Shown one piece after another: positions 1 through 8,097 of a stretch of DNA of 13,591 bases. Made by a program: the position numbers and the translations under genes. Positions within the stretch are counted from its first letter, which is position 1; each line of letters opens with the position of its first letter. This DNA is from Gammaproteobacteria bacterium (GTDB lineage: Bacteria; Pseudomonadota; Gammaproteobacteria; Arenicellales; DRJH01). The stretch lies in the NCBI GenBank assembly GCA_011052285.1, contig DRJH01000221.1:1-13591 (forward strand). The letters run 5' to 3'. Below the pieces are notes generated by a model, which was not told the DNA's origin, made no database searches, and saw only the letters and a program-made list of their open reading frames with translations.

Positions 1-1920
1 CGGCAACCGGTCCTGACCATTGATCAGGCCATGGCTACACAAAACTTCGTTAGACCCCCCCATTTTCAGCAACGTGGTGATCCGAAAGAGGTGATTGACC
101 GCGCTCCACACCAGCTGGCAGGGCAGCTGCGTATTGGTGGCCAGGAACATTTTTATCTGGAGGGACAAGTCAGTCTGGCCATTCCATCCGAAGACGGTGG
201 CCTGCTGATCCATACTTCCAGCCAGCATCCGAGTGAAGTACAAAAACGGGTCGCCCAGGTGCTCGGAATCTCCTGCAACCGGGTTACGGTTGAGGTGCGA
301 CGTATGGGTGGAGCCTTTGGCGGCAAGGAAACCCAGGCCGCACAATGGGCCTGCCTGGCTGCAGTGCTGGCGGTACGCACTGCCCGGCCGGTCAAGTTGC
401 GATTAGCACGCATGGACGATATGAAAATGACCGGCAAGCGCCATGATTTTCAAACTCACTATAAGGTCGGTTTCGATGAGCAAGGCCAACTTCAGGGGGC
501 GGATATCTCCTTGAGTGCGCGCTGTGGTTACTCGCCAGACCTGTCCGATGCTATTGTCGACCGAGCCATGTTTCATGCCGACAATGCCTATTTTCTACCC
601 ACTGCCCGAGTTGCCGGCTATCGTTGCCGCACCAATACCACTTCCAATACTGCATTTCGGGGCTTTGGTGGCCCCCAGGGTATGCTGGTCATCGAAATGG
701 CCATGGATGATATCGCCCGCCGGCTGGGCAAAGACCCACTGGATATTCGCAAAGCCAATCTGTATCAGTCCGGAGGTCGCGACACCACCCATTATGGCCA
801 GAAAATTGAACAGCATATTCTGCCAACTCTGGTCGCAGAACTTGAGCACAGCAGTGCTTACCGGGTCCGTAGACAGCAGATCACCACCTTCAACCAAACC
901 AGTCCGGTATTAAAAAAAGGCCTGGCCCTGACCCCGGTCAAGTTCGGTATCTCCTTCACCGTCCCACACCTGAATCAGGCCGGCGCACTACTGCATATCT
1001 ACAGCGACGGCAGCATCCTGCTGAACCATGGCGGCACCGAAATGGGCCAGGGCCTTTTTACCAAGGTGATGCAGGTAGTGGCTGAGGTCTTTCAAGTCAA
1101 CCCAGATACCATTCGGGTCAGTGCCACCCGCACCGACAAAGTCCCCAATACCTCACCCACCGCAGCCTCCAGCGGCTCGGATCTCAATGGCCAGGCCGCT
1201 TTCTCGGCCGCTATGATTTTGCGACAACGGCTCATCGACTTCCTGGTCCGGTCTTATGCCATCACTGCAGGGGATGTGAACTTTCTGGATGGCCGAGTAC
1301 GGTTCGCAAACCACGACTGGTCGTTTGCCAAGCTGGCCGATGCCGCCTATCTGGCACGTGTTCCCCTGTCCACCACCGGTTTTTACAAAACCCCGAAAAT
1401 CCACTACGATCGCAGCCAGGGCCAGGGCCGGCCCTTTTATTATTTTGCCAATGGCGCCGCAGTTTCCGAAGTGGTGATCGACACCCTGACCGGCGAATAC
1501 CAGGTCCGCCGGGTGGACATTTTGCACGACGTTGGAAATAGCCTGAATCCAGCCATCGATATTGGCCAGATTGAGGGGGGGTTTATCCAGGGGATGGGTT
1601 GGCTGACTACTGAAGAGTTGTGCTGGAGTGATGAAGGCCACTTGTTAAGCAACAATCCTGCAACCTATAAAATTCCCACCATCGGTGATACCCCGGCTGA
1701 TTTTCGTATCCGCCTGCTACAGAACAGCAATAATCAGGAAGCCAGCATTTATCACTCCAAGGCCGTAGGCGAACCGCCATTGATGCTGGCCATTTCCGTG
1801 TGGTCGGCGCTGCGTGATGCAATCAGTAGTCTTTGCGACTATCGCATAAGCCCGCAGCTTGACCCACCGGCGACCCCGGAGCGCGTGTTGTGGGCTGTCG
1901 AGGCAGCGCAGCAACAATGA
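1..1920 (+). CDS. xdhB: Xanthine dehydrogenase, molybdenum-binding subunit XdhB (5' partial)
   Basis: Catalytic molybdopterin subunit of bacterial xanthine dehydrogenase, which oxidises hypoxanthine and xanthine to urate in the cytoplasm together with the FeS/FAD subunit XdhA. The frame is open from the first base, so the ATG at 31 is probably internal. The 639 visible residues lack roughly the first 130 of a family of about 780. Seen in order: the SSQHPSEVQ segment (bovine Gln767 region), a Moco-binding GGAFGGKET loop at 307-333 with Glu at 328-330, TAFRGFGGPQG with the substrate-binding Arg at 658-660, GGTEMGQG at 1030-1053, and AVGEPPLML with the catalytic Glu at 1771-1773 (bovine Glu1261). 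All key residues are present, so the enzyme should be active. Residue roles come from knowledge of bovine xanthine oxidoreductase. The gene ends in an ATGA overlap with xdhC; xdhA is expected just upstream of the window. Confidence 0.96.
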   Translation, partial: RQPVLTIDQAMATQNFVRPPHFQQRGDPKEVIDRAPHQLAGQLRIGGQEHFYLEGQVSLAIPSEDGGLLIHTSSQHPSEVQKRVAQVLGISCNRVTVEVRRMGGAFGGKETQAAQWACLAAVLAVRTARPVKLRLARMDDMKMTGKRHDFQTHYKVGFDEQGQLQGADISLSARCGYSPDLSDAIVDRAMFHADNAYFLPTARVAGYRCRTNTTSNTAFRGFGGPQGMLVIEMAMDDIARRLGKDPLDIRKANLYQSGGRDTTHYGQKIEQHILPTLVAELEHSSAYRVRRQQITTFNQTSPVLKKGLALTPVKFGISFTVPHLNQAGALLHIYSDGSILLNHGGTEMGQGLFTKVMQVVAEVFQVNPDTIRVSATRTDKVPNTSPTAASSGSDLNGQAAFSAAMILRQRLIDFLVRSYAITAGDVNFLDGRVRFANHDWSFAKLADAAYLARVPLSTTGFYKTPKIHYDRSQGQGRPFYYFANGAAVSEVVIDTLTGEYQVRRVDILHDVGNSLNPAIDIGQIEGGFIQGMGWLTTEELCWSDEGHLLSNNPATYKIPTIGDTPADFRIRLLQNSNNQEASIYHSKAVGEPPLMLAISVWSALRDAISSLCDYRISPQLDPPATPERVLWAVEAAQQQ

Positions 1921-2762
1921 ATGATTCCTGGCCTCAGGCACTGGCCCGGCTCCAGCATTCAGCAACGCCACATGTGCTGGTAACGATATTGGGTGCCCAT
2001 GGCTCAACACCATGCAATGCCGGCACCAAGATGGTGATCACCCGGGAGCAAAGCTTTGCCAGCATCGGCGGTGGTAATCTCGAATTTCAGGCCATCAACC
2101 GGGCTCGCTGTATGCTTGAAGAACGTGGCCCGGCACAAGTCCTGGAGCATGTGCTGCTCGGTGCCGATCTCGGGCAATGCTGCGGTGGCTCAACCAGCCT
2201 GTTATTCGAACGCTTGCAACCAACACAGGTACGGATCGCCTTGTTCGGCGCCGGCCATATCGGCCAGGCCCTGTTACCGATTCTGGCTACGCTGCCTGTG
2301 CAACTGTTCTGGATTGATGAACGCACAGAGCTACTGCAACTTTCGGGATTACCCAACATCAACCAGATCAGCGAAGCCCCTATACCTTGGATAAGCCAGC
2401 TACCCGCCGGGGTTTTCTATCTGGTTATGACCCATTCCCATGCACTGGATCTTGTAATTGTGGAAGCGGTGCTGCAACGTGGTGATGCAGCTTTTCTGGG
2501 CTTGATCGGCTCGGTCACTAAATCCCGGCGCTTCCGATTGCAATTACGACAAAAAGGCTTTACAAAAGAGCAGATCAAACAGCTGCACTGCCCGCTTGGA
2601 CTGACCACAGTGCCCGGCAAATCACCAGCGGAGATTGCCGTTTCGATTGCTGGTGAGGTGATCGGTCGCTACCATCGGCACAGTACCAGGGAAACTCACA
2701 CGGACGGCCTCGACTGGGTTGATCTGAAGTCCCTGGAAATAGCAGATGGCGGTGGTCAATGA
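1917..2762 (+). CDS. xdhC: Xanthine dehydrogenase accessory protein XdhC
   Basis: XdhC binds molybdenum cofactor, supports its sulfuration and inserts it into XdhB; it is not part of the final enzyme. The protein has 281 residues, normal for the family. The N-terminal XdhC/CoxI domain contains LGAHGSTP (about 25-32), SIGGGNLE (49-56) and the conserved GQCCGG motif with Cys88 and Cys89. A Rossmann-like C-terminal domain follows, with FGAGHIG at 110-116, MTHSHALD at 171-178 and IGSVTKSRRF at 197-206. The frame is open upstream to an ATG at 1890, but I chose the ATG at 1917. It overlaps the xdhB stop as ATGA, has a GAGG about 14 bases upstream, and gives an N-terminus (MNDSWPQALARL) that fits the family. 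The location directly after xdhB is the usual one. Confidence 0.95.
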   Translation: MNDSWPQALARLQHSATPHVLVTILGAHGSTPCNAGTKMVITREQSFASIGGGNLEFQAINRARCMLEERGPAQVLEHVLLGADLGQCCGGSTSLLFERLQPTQVRIALFGAGHIGQALLPILATLPVQLFWIDERTELLQLSGLPNINQISEAPIPWISQLPAGVFYLVMTHSHALDLVIVEAVLQRGDAAFLGLIGSVTKSRRFRLQLRQKGFTKEQIKQLHCPLGLTTVPGKSPAEIAVSIAGEVIGRYHRHSTRETHTDGLDWVDLKSLEIADGGGQ

Positions 2763-4177
2763 GTGACCGATTCGCCATTCGCAGCCATCGGGTCATCACC
2801 CCGACAGGACAACGCCCTGCCTGTGTCGTTATCCAGGAGGGTCACATCGAACAGCTGCTCAATGTTGACGCCACTCCCGCTTGCCCGCTGCAAGACTGCG
2901 GTGATGCTCTGCTTCTGCCCGGCCTGGTGGATAGCCATGTCCACATCAATGAGCCGGGGCGTACCGATTGGGAAGGTTTTAGTACCGCAACACGGGCTGC
3001 AGCCGCAGGTGGTATAACGACATTGATCGACATGCCGCTGAACTGTATTCCGGTCACCACCAGCGCCCCGGCCCTGGCGAGCAAACTTGCCGCCCTTACC
3101 GGTAAGTTGCAGGTGGATTGCGGATTTTGGGGCGGTGCCACAGCCGATAACGCCGCGCAGTTTGAAGCACTGCTGCAAGCTGGCGTCTTCGGCAGTAAAT
3201 CCTTCACTATTGACTCCGGTATTGATGAATTCAGTGCAGTGGAGGCTGAACAGCTATTGCCCAGAATGCGCCTGCTGGCACAATACAACCTGCCCTGCCT
3301 GGTGCATGCCGAACTCGAGCGTAAGCCGACAGGCACAACGGCGACGAGCCCACAGACCGCAAATACTCGGGATATCGGCCGCAGTTATCAACGTTTCCTG
3401 CAGTCCCGACCTGCCCGTTGGGAAAATGATGCCGTCGCCATGGTCATCGATTGCATGCATCGACTGTGTGACGAGGGGCTCGATCCCGCAGCACATATTG
3501 TCCATTTATCCTCGGCCCAGGCTCTCAACAGTATTCGCAGTGCCCGTCAGCAAGGGCTACGCCTGACCGTAGAAACCTGCCCCCATTATCTAACCCTGCA
3601 TGCCGAGGCGATCGGTGATGGCAACACCTTGTTTAAATGTTGTCCACCGATTCGTGAGCGGGCGAATCAGGATCAGCTTTGGCAGGCCATCAAAGATGGC
3701 GACATTGATTTCATTGTCTCCGACCACTCGCCCTGTACACCACAGCTCAAAGCCCTGGAATCCGGTGATCTGGGCCAGGCCTGGGGCGGTATTGCGGCCC
3801 TGCAATTCGGCCTGCCGCTGCTTTGGACCGAAGGCCAAAAACAGGGTTTGGAGATCACCGACATCACCCGCTTGATGAGCACAAGGGTTGCCGATTTTCT
3901 AGGCCTCGGTACCGAAAAAGGTCGGATTGCACCGGGTTTTTCGGCTGACCTGTGCCTGTTTGATGATCACGACAGTTACCGCATCAGTACCGACATGATC
4001 GCTCATCGGCACAAAATCAGCCCTTACATCGGCCACCGCGTCAGCGGCAGAGTTCTCAAAACCTGGCTACGTGGCGAACTGGTTTATGATCAAGGGGTAT
4101 TTCCATCACCTCCGCGCGGGCAGGCTCTGCTCAAGGTACCCGATACGCCATCTTCTGAGTCACGGTTCCCCACATGA
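2759..4177 (+). CDS. allB: Allantoinase (allantoin amidohydrolase)
   Basis: Hydrolyses the hydantoin ring of S-allantoin to allantoate in the cytoplasm. The protein has 472 residues, slightly longer than E. coli AllB. It is a cyclic amidohydrolase of the dihydroorotase/allantoinase group with a complete binuclear metal site: His60 and His62 in DSHVHINEPG, the lysine expected to be carboxylated (Lys147 in GVFGSKSF), His183 in LVHAE, His249 in VHLSS and Asp322 in VSDHSPC. Further signatures are AAAGGITTLIDMPLN (81-95), VETCPHYLTL (271-280) and FKCCPPIRER (292-301). Spacing of these residues matches AllB and the tryptophan-bearing WEGF differs from dihydropyrimidinases, so allantoinase is preferred over dihydroorotase or hydantoinase; the allantoicase gene directly downstream agrees. 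The start overlaps the xdhC stop as ATGA. Confidence 0.95.
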   Translation: MSDRFAIRSHRVITPTGQRPACVVIQEGHIEQLLNVDATPACPLQDCGDALLLPGLVDSHVHINEPGRTDWEGFSTATRAAAAGGITTLIDMPLNCIPVTTSAPALASKLAALTGKLQVDCGFWGGATADNAAQFEALLQAGVFGSKSFTIDSGIDEFSAVEAEQLLPRMRLLAQYNLPCLVHAELERKPTGTTATSPQTANTRDIGRSYQRFLQSRPARWENDAVAMVIDCMHRLCDEGLDPAAHIVHLSSAQALNSIRSARQQGLRLTVETCPHYLTLHAEAIGDGNTLFKCCPPIRERANQDQLWQAIKDGDIDFIVSDHSPCTPQLKALESGDLGQAWGGIAALQFGLPLLWTEGQKQGLEITDITRLMSTRVADFLGLGTEKGRIAPGFSADLCLFDDHDSYRISTDMIAHRHKISPYIGHRVSGRVLKTWLRGELVYDQGVFPSPPRGQALLKVPDTPSSESRFPT

Positions 4178-5196
4178 ATTCACCACCCAATCCCTTTCCC
4201 ACAGACCAATACATTGACCTGCTCGCCCACAAATATGGTGGCCAGGCACTGGCTTGCAGTAACGATTTCTTTGCCAGCAAGGATAATCTACTGCTGCCAG
4301 AAGCGCCGGTTTTTATCGAGGATAAATACACCGTAAACGGCAAATGGATGGATGGCTGGGAATCCAGGCGGCGGCGCGGGCCCGGCCATGACTGGTGTGT
4401 GTTGCGACTGGGGCTGGCTGGAGTGATCCATGCTGTCAATGTCGATACCACCCATTTTCGTGGCAATGCACCGGACACGGTTTCGCTGCAGGCCTGTCGC
4501 AGCGATAACGACCCGGATGAAGCGACCTCGTGGCAGGAAATTCTCGCCCAAACCAACATCGAAGCGAACCGTGAAAATATCCTGCCCGTAAACTCCGATC
4601 AATCCTGGACGCATCTGCGACTGCATATTTATCCTGATGGTGGTGTGGCCCGCCTAAGAGTTTACGGTGATGTCAGTGTAGATTGGGCATCAGTATTGCC
4701 TGGTGAACTCATCGATCTGGCTTCTTGCCGCTACGGCGGTCGCGCGATCGCCTGCAGTGACATGTTTTTCGGTTCCATGCACAACTTGCTCTCACCCGGC
4801 CGTGGGACCAACATGGGTGATGGCTGGGAAACCCGACGCCGCCGTGGACCCGGCCACGACTGGGTGGTTATCAAACTCGGTACCTTGGGCAAGGTACAGC
4901 GTGTGGAAATCGATACCTGCCATTTCAAAGGCAACTACCCCGATCGCTTCTCACTCGAAGGTGTTCGAACCCCATCCCCAAACCTGCCATCAACAGACCT
5001 GCAATGGACACCTCTACTTCCGGCAACGAAACTCAGTGCTGACCGCATCCACCGTTTTCAGACTCAAATCCTCAATACCGCGCGGGTCTTCAGCCATGTG
5101 CGGCTTAACAACTTTCCAGACGGGGGCATCAGCCGCCTGCGCATCCTCGGCTATCCGGCCTTTGCGGAAAATCCCGACTCCCACAAACCATTATGA
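4174..5196 (+). CDS. alc: Allantoicase (allantoate amidinohydrolase)
   Basis: Converts allantoate to S-ureidoglycolate and urea. The 340-residue protein is two copies of the allantoicase jelly-roll domain, about residues 14-165 and 175-330. The copies share DLxxxxYGGxAxACS, FFxSxxNLL, the strong signature GWE(S/T)RRRRGPGHDW (once per copy), a DTxHFxGNxPDxxSL strand, and a terminal HxRLxxxPDGGxxRLRxxG element. The first copy carries about a dozen extra residues before its GWE motif. Length and two-domain layout match the bacterial and fungal enzyme. The ATG at 4174 overlaps the allB stop (ATGA) and has no recognisable Shine-Dalgarno sequence, so translation probably depends on coupling from allB. 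An enzyme releasing urea implies a ureidoglycolate lyase and possibly urease elsewhere. Confidence 0.95.
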   Translation: MNSPPNPFPTDQYIDLLAHKYGGQALACSNDFFASKDNLLLPEAPVFIEDKYTVNGKWMDGWESRRRRGPGHDWCVLRLGLAGVIHAVNVDTTHFRGNAPDTVSLQACRSDNDPDEATSWQEILAQTNIEANRENILPVNSDQSWTHLRLHIYPDGGVARLRVYGDVSVDWASVLPGELIDLASCRYGGRAIACSDMFFGSMHNLLSPGRGTNMGDGWETRRRRGPGHDWVVIKLGTLGKVQRVEIDTCHFKGNYPDRFSLEGVRTPSPNLPSTDLQWTPLLPATKLSADRIHRFQTQILNTARVFSHVRLNNFPDGGISRLRILGYPAFAENPDSHKPL

Positions 5197-5696
5197 CGCT
5201 GGATGAATTTAATGCTCTAACCCTGACGGCGGCCACCGAGCAACTGCGGCTGTGCTGTGCGGCGGAACGCTGGATCGATTGCGTCTGTCGGGGCCGGCCC
5301 TATACCGACACCGAGAGTCTGCTGCAACGAGCGCAACAACACTGGCAGGCACTCGGCGAAACAGACACTCTACAAGCCTTTGCCGGTCATCCGAAAATCG
5401 GTGATGTGGGTTCCCTCAGAAAAAGGTATGCGGCAAGCGAAGCCCTGGTAACACGGGAACAGGCCGGTATGAACACAGCCAGTGGCCGCATCATTCAGGC
5501 GCTGTCCGAAGGAAATCTGGCTTATGAGCAAAAATTCGGTTTTATCTTTATTGTCTGTGCCAGTGGCAAGTCCGCAGCTCAAATGCTGGAACTATTGCAG
5601 ACCCGACTGGGCAATACTCGAGCGAGCGAACTGAACATAGCCGCTGCGGAACAGATGAAAATCACCGAACTACGTCTGCTCAACATGCTGCTATAG
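5193..5696 (+). CDS. uraD: OHCU decarboxylase (2-oxo-4-hydroxy-4-carboxy-5-ureidoimidazoline decarboxylase)
   Basis: Decarboxylates OHCU stereospecifically to S-allantoin, the third step of urate breakdown after urate oxidase and HIU hydrolase. The protein has 167 residues, the usual length. Family marks are AGHPKIGD with the catalytic His66, TREQAGM with Glu89 and Gln90, KFGFIFIVCASGKS (113-126) and the C-terminal KITELRL with Arg161; these correspond to the active-site set known from plant and zebrafish enzymes. The ATG overlaps the allantoicase stop as ATGA, again without an evident Shine-Dalgarno sequence. It is the last gene of the purine operon. The 56-base gap to the convergent pilU end has only a weak, AT-rich hairpin near 5725-5754, not enough to call a terminator. 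Neither urate oxidase nor HIU hydrolase, which make its substrate, lies in the window. Confidence 0.94.
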   Translation: MTLDEFNALTLTAATEQLRLCCAAERWIDCVCRGRPYTDTESLLQRAQQHWQALGETDTLQAFAGHPKIGDVGSLRKRYAASEALVTREQAGMNTASGRIIQALSEGNLAYEQKFGFIFIVCASGKSAAQMLELLQTRLGNTRASELNIAAAEQMKITELRLLNMLL

Positions 5697-5752
5697 CTCA
5701 ATATGTTGGTATGGCTCACCCCGTAGATCGAATTGATTCGTAACGATTCTTT

Positions 5753-6868
5753 TTAAAAAGTGGTGTTGCTCATGCTGCTGCCACGGTTAGCCTTATCAAG
5801 AGCCGCACGACTTTCCAGTTTAATCCGCAAACGTAAATTGTTCTGCGAAGTGGCATTTTTTATGACCTCTTCATAGCTCACCAGATTTTCGTCGTATAAC
5901 TCAAACAATGACTGATCAAAAGACTGCATTCCCGATTCGCGGGAACGCACAATGACATCTTCGATTTCACTGACTTTCCCACGATAGATCAAATCAGATA
6001 CAAGCGGCGTATTGATCATGATTTCAACCGCTGGAACCCGCCCCTTGCCCTTGAGAACTGGTAATAATCTCTGCGAGATCAATGCTTTTAGATTCATCGA
6101 TAAGTCCATTAATAACTGATCTCGGCGGTCTTCCGGGAAGAAATTAATGACTCTATCTAATGCCTGATAGGTATTATTGGCATGTAGGGTGGCGAGACAG
6201 AGGTGACCCGTCTCGGCAAATACGATGGCATTATCCATCGTCTCGCGACTGCGAATTTCACCAATCTGAATGACATCGGGCGCCTGGCGCATGGCATTTT
6301 TCAGGGCAATATCAAACGACGCCGTATCCACACCCACCTCACGCTGGGTAATTACACAATTACGGGGTTCATGCAGATATTCGATAGGATCTTCGACCGT
6401 TACAATATGACCAAAACTATGCACATTTCGATAACCCACCATACTCGCCTGCGTAGTACTCTTACCCGTTCCAGTCCCCCCGACCATAATGATCAAGCCT
6501 CTTTTCTGCATCACCAGATCACGCAGTACAAGGGGTAGATGCAACTCCTCAAGCTCCGGTATATGGGTCAGAATTTTCCGCAACACCATCCCGACCTGCC
6601 CTCGTTGCTTAAATACATTGACCCGGAAACGACCAATATCTGGTGCATGTATAGCAAAATTACATTCTCTGGTGGATTCAAACTCGCGGCTTTGCTCCTC
6701 GTTCATGATGCTATAGACCAGATCCCGGGACTGCTCTGCAGTCAAGGCCACGTCATGTAACGGTGCTATTTCTCCATCCACCTTAATTCCCGGAGGGGTC
6801 CCTGCAGTAATAAACAAATCTGAAGCATTCTCTCGAATCATGGTTTTGAGAAAATTTGCAATCAGCAT
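5753..6868 (-). CDS. pilU: Type IV pilus retraction ATPase PilU (PilT paralogue)
   Basis: Hexameric secretion-superfamily ATPase at the inner membrane that assists PilT in depolymerising type IV pili for twitching motility. The protein has 371 residues (Pseudomonas PilU has about 380). It has an N-terminal PAS-like domain starting MLIANFLKTMIRENASDLFI, Walker A GGTGTGKST (130-138), an Asp box TVEDPIEYLH (157-166), Walker B VIQIGEIR with Glu204, and a His box GHLCLATLHANN (221-232). PilU rather than PilT is indicated by ASDLFITAG, ECNFAI, HLCLATLHANN and NLRLRIKLES near the C-terminus, and by position after pilT. Two small oddities are a Gln (140) just after Walker A and a Gln (201) inside the normally hydrophobic Walker B strand. 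The start overlaps the pilT stop by one base (TAATG) and has a good Shine-Dalgarno. Confidence 0.95.
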   Translation of the reverse strand: MLIANFLKTMIRENASDLFITAGTPPGIKVDGEIAPLHDVALTAEQSRDLVYSIMNEEQSREFESTRECNFAIHAPDIGRFRVNVFKQRGQVGMVLRKILTHIPELEELHLPLVLRDLVMQKRGLIIMVGGTGTGKSTTQASMVGYRNVHSFGHIVTVEDPIEYLHEPRNCVITQREVGVDTASFDIALKNAMRQAPDVIQIGEIRSRETMDNAIVFAETGHLCLATLHANNTYQALDRVINFFPEDRRDQLLMDLSMNLKALISQRLLPVLKGKGRVPAVEIMINTPLVSDLIYRGKVSEIEDVIVRSRESGMQSFDQSLFELYDENLVSYEEVIKNATSQNNLRLRIKLESRAALDKANRGSSMSNTTF

Positions 6869-7938
6869 TATCGACTCCTCATTATCTCGGTTGTACCCAG
6901 ATTATCAAAACGACTTTTATCCACCGCAAAAATCCTTGCATCGTTGCGCGTCACCATGTTGGTTTTCACCAGGTTGACCAGTGCCTGATCCATGGTAATC
7001 ATCCCTTGCTTATGACTGGTCTGAATGGTTGAATACATCTGTGGGATCTTGTTTTCGCGAATCAGGTTGCGAATTGCCGGGGTCGCCAGCATGATCTCCC
7101 AGGCAGCAACCCGACCGCCCCCTCTCTTTTTCATTAATGCCTGGGAGATAACCGCCTGCAGGGATTCTGAAAGCATGGAGCGAACCATATCCTTTTCCGC
7201 AGCAGGGAAGACATCAACCACCCGGTCGATAGTTTTGGCAGCAGACGTTGTATGCAGCGTTGCGAATACCAGGTGACCCGTCTCTGCGGCGGTCAGTGCC
7301 AGCCGGATGGTTTCCAAATCCCGCATCTCCCCCACCATAATCACATCCGGATCTTCGCGTAACGCTGAACGCAAGGCCGCAGAAAAACTCAGCGTATGCT
7401 GAACCAGTTCCCGCTGGTTGATGAGTGAGTTTTTACTGGTATGCAGGAATTCAATCGGATCTTCAATGGTCAAAATATGAGAAAACCGATGATCATTGAC
7501 ATGATCAACCATGGCCGCCAGAGTCGTCGATTTACCTGAACCGGTGGGGCCGGTCACTAGCACCAAACCCCTGGGTTTGAGCGCAATATCGGCAAAACTT
7601 GGCGGTGTATTCAACATTTCCAACGTCAAGACCCGGCTCGGGATGGCACGAAAAACTGCCGCCGGACCTCGTTGTTGATGAAACACATTGACCCTGAAAC
7701 GGGCGATATTAGGAATCTCAAAGGAGAAATCAGTCTCCAGAAACTCCTCGAAATTCTTCTGTTGTTTGTCATTCATGATGTCATACAACATATTATGGAC
7801 CGTACGTTCGTCCAGTGGATCGACGTTGATACGCTTGATATCACCATCCACCCGAATCAGTGGCGGCAACCCTGAAGAAAGATGCAGGTCAGAAGCATTT
7901 TTGTTGTACGTAAAAGCCAAAAGCTCAGAAATATCCAC
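6868..7938 (-). CDS. pilT: Type IV pilus twitching motility retraction ATPase PilT
   Basis: Main retraction motor of type IV pili, a cytoplasmic hexameric ATPase docking on the platform protein PilC. The protein has 356 residues and is highly similar over its length to the Pseudomonas type (about 344). Seen: PAS-like domain with ASDLHLSSGLPPLIRVDGD, Walker A GPTGSGKST (130-138), Asp box TIEDPIEF (158-165), Walker B VIMVGEMRD with catalytic Glu204, His box HLVFATLHT (222-230), and the AIRNLIRE retraction motif (288-295). The start is GTG. It is preferred because the protein then begins MDISELLAF, as in known PilT, and a GAGGAA lies five bases upstream. The last 30 or so residues extend past the usual end and are not conserved as far as I recall. 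First gene of a pilT-pilU pair. Confidence 0.96.
   Translation of the reverse strand: MDISELLAFTYNKNASDLHLSSGLPPLIRVDGDIKRINVDPLDERTVHNMLYDIMNDKQQKNFEEFLETDFSFEIPNIARFRVNVFHQQRGPAAVFRAIPSRVLTLEMLNTPPSFADIALKPRGLVLVTGPTGSGKSTTLAAMVDHVNDHRFSHILTIEDPIEFLHTSKNSLINQRELVQHTLSFSAALRSALREDPDVIMVGEMRDLETIRLALTAAETGHLVFATLHTTSAAKTIDRVVDVFPAAEKDMVRSMLSESLQAVISQALMKKRGGGRVAAWEIMLATPAIRNLIRENKIPQMYSTIQTSHKQGMITMDQALVNLVKTNMVTRNDARIFAVDKSRFDNLGTTEIMRSR
6875..6880 (-). promoter_or_regulatory. Shine-Dalgarno of pilU inside the end of pilT
   Basis: The minus strand reads GAGGAG here, six bases before the pilU ATG, within the last codons of pilT. With the TAATG overlap this allows both independent initiation and termination-reinitiation, and it fixes the pilU start. 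Confidence 0.75.
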
Positions 7939-7943
7939 GTCTA

Positions 7944-7949
7944 TTCCTC
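7944..7949 (-). promoter_or_regulatory. Shine-Dalgarno supporting the GTG start of pilT
   Basis: The minus strand reads GAGGAA five bases before a GTG codon at 7936-7938. There is no in-frame ATG at this point, and the GTG gives the family N-terminus, so this site decides the pilT start. Confidence 0.75.
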
Positions 7950-8039
7950 AAAAAAATGCAGTTTACGTCAATCCCACTGAAGCCTATCCAAGAATACCAA
8001 TCGGTTTGTTGCTCCTGATAAAGCGGATTTGAGGCCGGG

Positions 8040-8060
8040 TTTTCTATGGTGAATAGAAAA
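8040..8060. repeat. Perfect 8-bp inverted repeat upstream of pilT
   Basis: Arms TTTTCTAT (8040-8047) and ATAGAAAA (8053-8060) are exact reverse complements around the loop GGTGA. The arms are AT-rich, so a regulator-binding site is more plausible than an intrinsic terminator, although on the minus strand the second arm does end in a short T run. Function unknown. Confidence 0.6.
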
Positions 8061-8097
8061 ATTGTGATAAAGCCCGCTTATCCACAGTAGATCTTCC

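Noticed and set aside
1153..1641. 162-codon open frame antisense to xdhB
   Set aside because: Lies wholly inside a well-conserved gene, shows no recognisable domain and has the composition of a shadow frame.
1890..1916. Upstream ATG giving a nine-residue longer XdhC
   Set aside because: The extension overlaps the xdhB end, does not fit the family N-terminus, and the ATGA start at 1917 matches the pattern at every other junction of the operon.
5725..5754. Possible bidirectional terminator between uraD and pilU: AGATCG pairing with CGATTCT followed by TTTT, then a CTTTTTAAAAAG palindrome
   Set aside because: The stem has only six pairs with a bulge, is AT-rich and has a 13-base loop; it is too weak to call a terminator from sequence.
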